A DNA stretch of 21,086 nucleotides from an uncultured Bacillota bacterium (lineage in GTDB: Bacteria; Bacillota_I; Bacilli_A; RF39; UBA660): NCBI GenBank assembly GCA_905200435.1, contig CAJKKJ010000001.1:1-21086 (forward strand), read 5' to 3'. Position numbers and translations under genes: made by a program. Below, one piece after another: positions 14,261-21,086 of this stretch; within the stretch, counting starts at the first letter, position 1; every line of letters begins with the position of its first letter. Under the pieces are notes generated by a model. The model did no database searches, was not told the DNA's origin, and worked only from the letters and a program-made list of their open reading frames with translations.

Positions 14261-16444
14261 TTATTCCTCCTTTGAACCAAGTTTTACTAAAACTTCACGT
14301 GGTTTTGATCCGTTATTTGGACCTATTATACCCCTTTCTTCTAATATATCAATAGCTCTAGCAGCTCTATTATAACCTAGTCTAAATTTTCTCTGTAAAA
14401 GAGAAGCACTAGCTTTACCTTGCTCGACAACAAACTCAACAATTTGATTATATAATGGTTCATCATAATCATCGGATGTATCAAAACTTGACTTCGCACC
14501 CATTTCTTCATCATCCATTAAGAAAGTTTCATCATATCGAGCTTTTTGTTGTCTTATTACATGATCAACAACTGCAGCAATTTCATCTTCTGATACGAAT
14601 GTACCTTGAACACGAGTTGGTGTACTATCACCTATTGGGAAAAATAACATATCACCTTTTCCAAGTAATTTTTCAGCACCAGTTGTATCAAGTATTGTTC
14701 TTGAATCAATACCACTTGATACAGCAAAAGCAATTCTTGAAGGAATGTTAGCTTTAATTAAACCAGTGATAACATCTGTTGATGGTCTTTGCGTTGCAAC
14801 AATTAAATGAATTCCAGCAGCACGAGCCATTTGTGTTATTCGCATTATTGAGTCTTCAACCTCTTTAGCAGCAACTAACATTAAATCAGCAAGTTCATCG
14901 ATTATAACTACAATAAATGGCATTTTATGTAATTTTTCTTCTTCTGGTAATGTTTTATTTTGCTTTTCAATATACACATTATAACCAGCTATATTTTTAT
15001 TACCAGTTCTTTCAAATTCATCATATCTTCTTTCCATTTCCGTAACAATCTTTTTTAGTGCCACATTAGCTTTTTTTGGATCAGTTACAACAGGAGTTAA
15101 TAAATGAGGAACGCCATTATAACAACTTAATTCAACTTTTTTAGGATCGACTAATACTAATTTTACTTCATCAGGTTTTGTTCGCATTAAGATTGAAATA
15201 ATAAAACTATTTATACATACTGATTTACCAGAACCAGTAGTACCTGATACTAATAAGTGTGGCATTTTATTTATTTCTGTTACTTTTGGCATACCCATTA
15301 TATCTCTTCCTAGAGCAACTAATAATTTAGAATCTTTATTAGGGTAACTTTCCAATACTTCTCTTAATAAAACACCCATTAAATTCTTATTTGGTACTTC
15401 AACACCAACTGTTTTCTTTCCTGGTATTGGTGCTTCAATACGAACATCTTTAGCAGCCATAGCAAGTGCAATTTCTTTATTTAATCCAAGTATTCTACTT
15501 ACTTTAGTTCCTGATTTTATTTCTAGTTCATATTGTGTTACAGCTGGGCCACAATGAAATGATATTACTTTCGCGCCTTCAATTCCAAAATCTTTAAATA
15601 CTTGTTCAAGAACAGGAATATTAGATTTGGCATAAGTATCATTTGTATTATCCTTAGTTTTTGGATTTTTCTTAAGTAGTGTTATAGGTGGATACATATA
15701 ACCACTAGTATCCATATTTTCAATTAATGGTTTAGTATCTTTAACTTCTTCTTGTTTTGGGGCTTTTATTTCATCTAAAGTTTTAACAACTTTAGGTCCA
15801 TTTTCATATTCTTCTTCAGCTTGTTCTATTTCAGCTTTATCTTTCTTTCTATCCTTTAATGACCATATTTTCTTAAAGAATACACCAATTCCTTTAAACA
15901 CTGAAGCAATATTTATTTTGAATAAAATTATTATTCCCGTTACACATAAAACAGCATTTACAACATATGCTCCTGTATAATCAAATAAAGATAATAATAG
16001 TGATGTAAATATTCCACCTATTATACCTCCACCAACAACATAACTATATTCTGGCTTTTTAATATTTTGAATAGCTGTTACAAAATTAGTATATGTATGG
16101 TTCCAAACATCTTTTATAGTTTCCGTTCCGCCTTTTAGATAACTTGTATGAGCAAGTACAAGTATTGCAATTAGTATTAAATATAATCCCCATAATCTTG
16201 AAGATGTAAAATATTTTGGTTTAGTTCGTTTGATTATACGATACATGCCATCAATAAATACTAAAGCAAGTATCACTTTACCATATGCACCAGCTAAAAA
16301 TGATGCAAATGCAACTATAGCTTTACCTATAATTCCAAATTCACCTATTCCAATAATCGCACATAGTACTAAAAAAAGTCCATATAATTCAGTTTTATAA
16401 CTTGTTTCTTTTTTTTCTTCTTTTTTCTTCTTTCTTTTTGCCAT
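14261..16444 (-). CDS. ftsK: FtsK/SpoIIIE-family DNA translocase
   Basis: 727 residues (Bacillus SpoIIIE has 787). A basic N-terminus ([12 protein letters not shown]) is followed by about four membrane helices up to residue 175, a short acidic linker (200-245), and the alpha/beta motor. Motor motifs: [23 protein letters not shown], Walker A GTTGSGKS (401-408), [21 protein letters not shown], Walker [11 protein letters not shown] (511-520), [33 protein letters not shown]. The gamma winged-helix domain that reads KOPS/SRS polarity sequences is at about 660-727 ([25 protein letters not shown]). It pumps chromosomal DNA through the division septum; in this spore former it may be SpoIIIE, moving the chromosome into the forespore. 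ATG 16444 has GGAGGT. Confidence 0.96.
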   Translation of the reverse strand: MAKRKKKKEEKKETSYKTELYGLFLVLCAIIGIGEFGIIGKAIVAFASFLAGAYGKVILALVFIDGMYRIIKRTKPKYFTSSRLWGLYLILIAILVLAHTSYLKGGTETIKDVWNHTYTNFVTAIQNIKKPEYSYVVGGGIIGGIFTSLLLSLFDYTGAYVVNAVLCVTGIIILFKINIASVFKGIGVFFKKIWSLKDRKKDKAEIEQAEEEYENGPKVVKTLDEIKAPKQEEVKDTKPLIENMDTSGYMYPPITLLKKNPKTKDNTNDTYAKSNIPVLEQVFKDFGIEGAKVISFHCGPAVTQYELEIKSGTKVSRILGLNKEIALAMAAKDVRIEAPIPGKKTVGVEVPNKNLMGVLLREVLESYPNKDSKLLVALGRDIMGMPKVTEINKMPHLLVSGTTGSGKSVCINSFIISILMRTKPDEVKLVLVDPKKVELSCYNGVPHLLTPVVTDPKKANVALKKIVTEMERRYDEFERTGNKNIAGYNVYIEKQNKTLPEEEKLHKMPFIVVIIDELADLMLVAAKEVEDSIMRITQMARAAGIHLIVATQRPSTDVITGLIKANIPSRIAFAVSSGIDSRTILDTTGAEKLLGKGDMLFFPIGDSTPTRVQGTFVSEDEIAAVVDHVIRQQKARYDETFLMDDEEMGAKSSFDTSDDYDEPLYNQIVEFVVEQGKASASLLQRKFRLGYNRAARAIDILEERGIIGPNNGSKPREVLVKLGSKEE

Positions 16445-16468
16445 GTTGTAACCTCCATTATTAATCTA

Positions 16469-16474
16469 ATTATA
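16469..16474 (-). promoter_or_regulatory. -10 box of the ftsK/spoIIIE operon
   Basis: Minus strand: extended -10 TGA-TATAAT (box 16474-16469) about 25 nt upstream of the ATG. The -35 region is weak (TTTTAT at 17 nt), as is common for extended -10 promoters. Confidence 0.5.
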
Positions 16475-16520
16475 TCACAGATCTCCTAATAATAAAACAA
16501 AATAATTATTAAAAATTATT

Positions 16521-16543
16521 AAAAAAGTATAGCAAAGCTATAC
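16521..16543 (-). terminator. Intrinsic terminator of the surface-protein gene
   Basis: Minus strand: GTATAGC, loop TTT, GCTATAC, then six T. A 7-bp perfect stem one base after the stop codon. Confidence 0.85.
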
Positions 16544-16544
16544 C

Positions 16545-18143
16545 TTAAGGTTTAACAATATATGGATTGTTTTCTGTTCCATTGCCTGATAATATATCAA
16601 CACCATTTTTTAATGAAACAGATGGTCTTACACCATAAGCATTAGAAACACCATCATTTCCAAGTCTTTCAGCATTATAATCAAAAACATGTTGTTCATT
16701 TGATTCTTTTACATATCTTGCTGGTGTCATTACCCAGAAACGTAAACCAGTTGCAAGATAAGAATCACTACTATATCCAAACCAACCAACACCTGCATAT
16801 GTTATTTCATCAGCAGTTAAAAGTCCAACAGGGTATTCTAAATCGCCATTTCCATTTGATTTACTAACAGTAAATTTATCTATATCCCTGCTACAAGTCA
16901 AAGATGGAGTTGTTGAGGTAACAAGTCTATCTCTTCCAGCATATGCAAAATAAGTATTTGAATCAAAATTATCAATAGAATAAGTTCCAGTCGATAATGC
17001 TCTATCATTACACCATATAGTATCTTCTAACATTCCACTAAAGTTAGTCAAAATATTTTCTTTATACCAAGTATCAACAATATTTTTAACAGCCGAACTA
17101 TAAGCATTTTGATTATGTCTAGTTCTAGTAATACTAGAGCCGGCTAAAGTTTCTGTATATTTACTAGTTCCTAAATCTTCTAAATGTGTTTTATACTTCT
17201 CCCTTTCAGCAATAAGTATTTTATCGCCATACATATAGCCAACAGAACTAAGTGAAGTATAAGTTATACTACCACTACTTTTTGAGTTAAATGCTGATTT
17301 TGTTTGCAATTGACTATTAGTACCTGTATTACTACATTTACCATTTGTTGGTACACCATTATAAACTATTTTAATACCACCAGTTTCTGTAGTTCTAACA
17401 ATCTTCCAGCAATAATTAGCATATATCAAATTATTATCATTAACATTTCCTCTATAATAATAAATTGGATAAGTATTATTCTCAGTACCATTTAAAATAT
17501 ATACACCCTTACCATTCGTATTACTAGGTGCAAGCGCTAAATCAATTCCTGGAGTTGTATTATTAACATAAGTACTATTTATATTATCTAAGACAGCTTT
17601 ATTTTTAATAGTAGTTAATAAATCATTACCAGCTTGTCTTCCAGTTGCTTCTACATTTATTGTAATATTCTTATTCATGAAATCAGCATCATCATCATAT
17701 TCACCAAAATATGGCCATTTCCATTTGATAGTATGCGTCTTAGTCATACTTGAACCATAATCAATTTTATTAATTAAAACATAGTTCTTCAAATCAACCT
17801 TTTGATCATCAACAAAAAAAATCATATTAGTTGGCACATTTTCCCCTCTAAAAACAATACTATATGCAACATTTTCCGTACTACCAGTTGCATCCGCAAC
17901 TAAAGTAAATTCTCCACTATCTCCCGGATTTATTTTTCCTTCAATAGCCTCACTATCAGTTGTATCAGCTAAATTTACACTAGTAAAAGTATTATCTTTA
18001 TATTTGACATTAAAAGCAATTTTACCAGTATGACCAATAAGAGTACCATTTACTTTTTGTTTATAATAAGCATATGTACCAAAATATAATGCAATTAAAC
18101 ATAATAAAGTAGAAACACCTACTATAGTTTTTTTATCTTTCAT
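16545..18143 (-). CDS. Large exported surface protein with a CalY/TasA-like N-terminus, function unknown
   Basis: 532 residues from ATG 18143, chosen because AAGGATGG sits 6 nt upstream; an ATG at 18152 would collide with that site. Residues 7-27 are a hydrophobic signal or anchor. Residues 28-165 resemble the strand-rich head of camelysin/TasA proteins (TYAYYKQKVNGTL, then KIAFNVKYKDN, KINPGDSGEF, ITINVEATG). From about 200 a second domain appears (GKGVYILNGTENNTYPIYYYRGN, YCWKIVRTTETGGIKIVYNG, KYTETLAGSSITRTRHNQNAYSSAV). It ends in a block I associate with DUF6273-like surface proteins of gut Firmicutes: PVGLLTADEI..AG, FWVMTPARY, GVRPSVSLKNGVDILSGNGTENNPYIV. There is no LPXTG motif. Several Cys (KCSN, WCND, TCSRD) could pair after export. 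It is transcribed alone. Confidence 0.72.
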   Translation of the reverse strand: MKDKKTIVGVSTLLCLIALYFGTYAYYKQKVNGTLIGHTGKIAFNVKYKDNTFTSVNLADTTDSEAIEGKINPGDSGEFTLVADATGSTENVAYSIVFRGENVPTNMIFFVDDQKVDLKNYVLINKIDYGSSMTKTHTIKWKWPYFGEYDDDADFMNKNITINVEATGRQAGNDLLTTIKNKAVLDNINSTYVNNTTPGIDLALAPSNTNGKGVYILNGTENNTYPIYYYRGNVNDNNLIYANYCWKIVRTTETGGIKIVYNGVPTNGKCSNTGTNSQLQTKSAFNSKSSGSITYTSLSSVGYMYGDKILIAEREKYKTHLEDLGTSKYTETLAGSSITRTRHNQNAYSSAVKNIVDTWYKENILTNFSGMLEDTIWCNDRALSTGTYSIDNFDSNTYFAYAGRDRLVTSTTPSLTCSRDIDKFTVSKSNGNGDLEYPVGLLTADEITYAGVGWFGYSSDSYLATGLRFWVMTPARYVKESNEQHVFDYNAERLGNDGVSNAYGVRPSVSLKNGVDILSGNGTENNPYIVKP

Positions 18144-18165
18144 ATTTACCATCCTTACAATATCA

Positions 18166-18194
18166 ATAGTACCATAAAAAAAAAGAAAAGTAAA
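18166..18194 (-). promoter_or_regulatory. Promoter of the surface-protein gene
   Basis: Minus strand: -35 TTTACT (18194-18189), 17-nt T-rich spacer, extended -10 TGG-TACTAT (box 18171-18166). It lies just after the recO stop codon. Confidence 0.6.
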
Positions 18195-18202
18195 GGTTGT
18201 AA

Positions 18203-18931
18203 TTACGACATATTAAATATATCAGCAACTATTTTTTTACCATTCAAATATAAACCTGTATACTTTTCATAATAATCATCTATAAATCGATTTATATCAT
18301 TTACAAATTTCTTGTCAACATTAAAACTATCTATTTTTTTTATATCAATATAATAATATAATCTTATTAATTTGATTACTTTTTCATCAACTAACATATC
18401 ATTTTGGAAACAATTAGAACAAACTAATCCACCTTTACTAGTTGATAAACCAATTATATTATTTTGGCTCATACAAATAGAACACCTATCTAAAATTGGT
18501 TCAACACCCAAGAAAGTCAAGAATTTTAATTCAAGTATATTAGTCATAACCAAAGGATTAATACCATCATCTATTTTTTTTAATGCATCAACTAAGTTAT
18601 AATAAATATTTTCATTAAAATTTTCTTTTGCAACCTGATAACTTAAATTTAGTAAATACATAGTAAAACCTAATTTATTAAAATCACTTTTAATATTTTT
18701 AAAATTTGAATAACTATCAAAATTATTTAGTATAGACAATTTATTTTCTTTATATTTTATATAAAATTTACCATATGTTAATTTATCGGTACAAGATCTA
18801 AGCATACTTTTAGGACTTTTACATCCTTTTGCTATCATTCCTATTAAACCTTTATTTGTTAGAACAGAAATAATTTTGCTTTTATCTCTATAGTCTATTT
18901 CATTTACAATTATTCCCTCTACTTCGTCCAT
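18203..18931 (-). CDS. recO: DNA repair protein RecO
   Basis: 242 residues, the normal length. RecO works with RecR to load RecA on SSB-coated single strands and can anneal strands. The N-terminal OB fold (EGIIVNEIDYRDKSKIISVLT, then KGLIGMIAKGCKSPKS) is followed by a helical domain. A zinc knuckle C-x2-C...C-x2-C is present at 150, 153, 171 and 174 (CSIC ... CSNC), as in most bacterial RecO proteins. ATG 18931 has AAGGAG 8 nt upstream, inside the small yqzL frame, which recO overlaps by 32 nt. The era-yqzL-recO order is the same as in Bacillus. No terminator is visible after it. Confidence 0.94.
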   Translation of the reverse strand: MDEVEGIIVNEIDYRDKSKIISVLTNKGLIGMIAKGCKSPKSMLRSCTDKLTYGKFYIKYKENKLSILNNFDSYSNFKNIKSDFNKLGFTMYLLNLSYQVAKENFNENIYYNLVDALKKIDDGINPLVMTNILELKFLTFLGVEPILDRCSICMSQNNIIGLSTSKGGLVCSNCFQNDMLVDEKVIKLIRLYYYIDIKKIDSFNVDKKFVNDINRFIDDYYEKYTGLYLNGKKIVADIFNMS

Positions 18932-19007
18932 GTTCTAACTCCTTATACTTCATAAAATATTCTATTTTTCCTGTATTTTTAAAAAGTAACCATAACATAT
19001 CTTTCAT
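18900..19007 (-). CDS. yqzL: YqzL-like small protein (35 aa)
   Basis: A very short frame that length filters miss. It reads MKDMLWLLFKNTGKIEYFMK, then YKELEHGRSRGNNCK. The pattern W..F..TG.I..Y...KELE is that of YqzL, a tiny Firmicute protein encoded between era and recO in Bacillus, which is the position here. A ribosome site GGTGAG precedes ATG 19007. Its last 32 nt overlap the start of recO in another frame, so translation of the two may be coupled. The Bacillus protein is longer (about 47 residues, acidic tail); this one ends early. Its function is unknown. Confidence 0.75.
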   Translation of the reverse strand: MKDMLWLLFKNTGKIEYFMKYKELEHGRSRGNNCK

Positions 19008-19046
19008 ATTCTCACCTAATATAGATTATGATTACTTTTTTATATT

Positions 19047-19934
19047 TTATTCATCTATTTCATTATAACCAAATTCTTTTATATATTTATCAATATCACG
19101 CCATGAATCAATTGTTTTTACAAATAGTTCCAAATATATCTTTTCACCTAATAATTCTTCAATATCATGTCTTGCTTCAATACCAATTTGCTTTATCATA
19201 AAGCCATTATGACCAACAATAATTTTTTTAATAGCATCTCTATCAACAACAATCATAGCATTTATTATTAATTTACCTTTATTTCTTTTCATTTGTTCAA
19301 TAACAACAGTTACCGAATGGGGTATTTCTTCTCTTGTTAAATTAAATATTTTTTCTCTTATAAGTTCACTAACTAAAAACTGAACTGGCTTATTTGTAAA
19401 GGTTTCATCATCATAATATTTAATATTATCTTTTAAATATAATTTAATTGTTTTAATTAATTCATCTTTATTTTTATTTTTTAATGCACTTACAGGTACT
19501 ATTTCTTTAAAATCATATAGTTCTTTATATTCCAATATTTTTTTCATTATGTATTCATTTGTCATTTTATCTATTTTATTAATAACCAAAATAACATCTT
19601 TTTTTACAGATTTTAATTTTTCAATAACAAACTTATCTCCTGGACCTATATTTACACTTCCATCAACAACAAACAAAATAACATCAACATCTTCAATACT
19701 AAAATAAGCTTCTTTATTTAAATAGTTGCCCAACTTATGTGTTGGTTTATGAATACCTGGAGTATCAACAAATACTATTTGACTTTCAGAATCATTATAT
19801 ATTCCTTGAATTACATTTCTTGTTGTTTGAACCTTATCTGAAGTTATTGCAACTTTTCTACCAACTAGATTATTTATTAATGTTGATTTTCCAACATTAC
19901 TTCTCCCTATTATTCCAACAAATCCTGATTTCAT
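19047..19934 (-). CDS. era: Era GTPase (30S ribosome assembly)
   Basis: 295 residues. Era binds the 3' end of 16S rRNA and checks 30S maturation. G motifs: G1 GRSNVGKS (10-17), switch TTRN (37-40), G3 DTPG (57-60) followed by IHKP, G4 NKID (119-122), G5 SALK (149-152). The C-terminal KH domain is at about 200-285 (HSVTVVIEQM, then VVDRDAIKKIIVGHNGFMIKQIGIEAR with the GxxG loop as GHNG). An upstream in-frame ATG at 19949 gives MGGKKM, but that GGAGG is the ribosome site for ATG 19934, so 19934 is the start. It overlaps the ATPase stop as ATGA, implying coupled translation. Confidence 0.97.
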   Translation of the reverse strand: MKSGFVGIIGRSNVGKSTLINNLVGRKVAITSDKVQTTRNVIQGIYNDSESQIVFVDTPGIHKPTHKLGNYLNKEAYFSIEDVDVILFVVDGSVNIGPGDKFVIEKLKSVKKDVILVINKIDKMTNEYIMKKILEYKELYDFKEIVPVSALKNKNKDELIKTIKLYLKDNIKYYDDETFTNKPVQFLVSELIREKIFNLTREEIPHSVTVVIEQMKRNKGKLIINAMIVVDRDAIKKIIVGHNGFMIKQIGIEARHDIEELLGEKIYLELFVKTIDSWRDIDKYIKEFGYNEIDE

Positions 19935-21086
19935 TTTTTTGCCTCCCATTTATCTATCAATTTATTAAATTTTTTATAGAAGAACATTAACATATATATA
20001 CATAACGCCATTAAAATAAATGTTAATAATATTAATTCTCCTTTTAGTAATGCAAGAGAATAAAAATCTCTTAAAAATACTACACATATTATAAAACAAC
20101 TTATACAAAAATAAAATAGACTTTTGCGCATTTTATTAAATGGTATTGATAATTTAAATATAAGCATAAAACCAATAAATTCAATTAAAAACACATCTAT
20201 AGTTGATTTTTCCATTTGTGAAAGATTTAAAAATAGACCTAATATTTCAACAAGTAAAACACTAACAACACTTGTTACACTAACAGGAACAGATTTATAT
20301 AAAACATTTTTCAAGAAATCTCCTTTTACTCTATCTTTATTATCTTCAAGCGCTAGTACGAATGAAGGAATACCAATTGTAAGAGAACTTATCAAAGATA
20401 TTTGAACAGGTTCAAATGGATAACTTACTTTTAGTATTAAGTAAATTAAAGTAAATAATATAGCATATCCTGTTTTGGATAAGAACAAAGTTGCACTTCT
20501 TGTTATATTATTTATTGTTCTTCTTCCTTCATATACAATATTTGGAATACTATCAAAATTGCTATCTAATAAAACAAGTCTTGATACAGCTTTAGCAGCA
20601 TCTGAACCATTCGCGATCGCAATACTACAATCTGCTTCTTTAAGCGCAAGTACATCATTTACACCATCACCAGTCATCGCAACAGTATGTCCGTTTAATT
20701 TCATTCTTTCAACTAATTCTTTTTTTTGAAATGGACTAACTCTTCCAAATATAGTATTTTTAATTATTTCATCATCTATTACACTAACTTTACTCATATC
20801 AACATAACCATTTATATCAATATCAAGTCTTTGCGCAATTTTAACTAATGTTTCTGTACTATCACCAGATATTATTTTAACATCAACACCTTGTGATTTA
20901 AAATATTCTAATGTTTCTTTTGCTTTACTTCTTATTTTATCTTGCAATAAAATTAAAGCACCTAATTTTAATTCTTTTTCATTTTCTTCTTTAAATCCTA
21001 ATGCAAGTACTCTATAATCAGAATATTCTGATACATTTATTCCTGGAAATAAAATTTCTGGTGCACCTAAAAAATAATCATGATTA
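19931..21086 (-). CDS. CtpE-like P-type cation-transporting ATPase (C-terminal part, cut by window edge)
   Basis: 384 residues are visible; the frame is open to the right edge with no start, so the N-terminal half, including the DKTG phosphorylation site, lies outside. Seen: LGAPEIL, the nucleotide-domain KGAPE motif (7-13); KIISGDS in the P domain; TGDGVNDVLALKEADCSIAI hinge motif; then SRLVLLDSNFDSIPNIVYEGRRTINNI, and about six membrane helices to the C-terminus. This layout and the NGSDAAKAVSRLVLLD region resemble the CtpE-type calcium-uptake ATPases of Gram-positive bacteria, but the ion cannot be fixed without the membrane-helix residues of the missing half. A TTG at 20947 is not the start. 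The stop overlaps the era start, so they form one operon. Confidence 0.9.
   Translation of the reverse strand, partial: NHDYFLGAPEILFPGINVSEYSDYRVLALGFKEENEKELKLGALILLQDKIRSKAKETLEYFKSQGVDVKIISGDSTETLVKIAQRLDIDINGYVDMSKVSVIDDEIIKNTIFGRVSPFQKKELVERMKLNGHTVAMTGDGVNDVLALKEADCSIAIANGSDAAKAVSRLVLLDSNFDSIPNIVYEGRRTINNITRSATLFLSKTGYAILFTLIYLILKVSYPFEPVQISLISSLTIGIPSFVLALEDNKDRVKGDFLKNVLYKSVPVSVTSVVSVLLVEILGLFLNLSQMEKSTIDVFLIEFIGFMLIFKLSIPFNKMRKSLFYFCISCFIICVVFLRDFYSLALLKGELILLTFILMALCIYMLMFFYKKFNKLIDKWEAKK

Noticed and set aside
19935..19949. Era starting at ATG 19949 (MGGKKM)
   Set aside because: The codons GGA GGC are the ribosome-binding site of ATG 19934, where family alignments begin.
20945..20947. 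A TTG start for the P-type ATPase
   Set aside because: The frame continues upstream to the window edge and includes the KGAPE-type motif, so the gene is simply cut.
1..21086. CRISPR arrays, insertion sequences, prophage or defence islands
   Set aside because: I saw no regularly spaced repeats, transposase motifs, terminal inverted repeats or phage genes; the region is chromosomal core.

Overview
The window is very AT-rich, low-GC Firmicute DNA. UGA is used as an ordinary stop codon (dnaD, nth, the P-type ATPase and yqzL end in TGA) and Trp is TGG, so this is genetic code 11 and not a code-4 mollicute. The gene set (SpoIVA, YunB, GerE, GerM, a FtsK/SpoIIIE translocase, DnaD, YqzL, Era, RecO, HU) is that of an endospore-forming member of the Bacilli. 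A gut-associated, small-genome lineage (Erysipelotrichales/RF39-like) would fit the base composition and the surface protein, but that is inference.

Layout, mostly on the minus strand and so read from right to left. 21086-18203: a CtpE-like P-type ATPase (cut by the window edge), era, a small yqzL missed by length cut-offs, and recO, tightly packed. 18143-16545: a large exported surface protein with its own promoter and terminator. 16444-12375: ftsK/spoIIIE followed two bases later by an LtaS-like polyglycerol-phosphate synthase. 12292-11097: gerE with a textbook sigma-K promoter, then gerM. 11062-10986: tRNA-Arg(UCU). 9633-10898: a FemX/MurM-type ligase, the only gene on the plus strand, ending in a terminator that faces the tRNA terminator. 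9491-8022: spoIVA with its own terminator. 7943-7544: a gene-free stretch that looks like an independent structured non-coding RNA of about 400 nt, with a strong promoter, six hairpins and an intrinsic terminator. 7426-7154: HU. 7114-4784: a cca-dnaD-nth operon. 4699-4073: yunB. 4013-3507: a small GNAT-like protein. 3411-1588: dxs. 1538-1356: a 60-residue exported peptide. 1300-1: a Y-family polymerase and the first 38 codons of queA.

The genes fall into four jobs. Sporulation: SpoIVA builds the coat platform, YunB and GerM act in the mother cell or intermembrane space, GerE controls late coat genes, and the FtsK-family pump could move the chromosome into the forespore. Replication and repair: DnaD, Nth, RecO, the Y-family polymerase, HU. 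Translation and RNA maturation: Cca, Era, QueA, tRNA-Arg. Envelope: FemX-like, LtaS-like, Dxs for isoprenoids, and the surface protein. Promoters and terminators are packed so tightly that several overlap stop codons.

The best candidate for something undescribed is the RNA at 7544-7943 between spoIVA and the HU gene.
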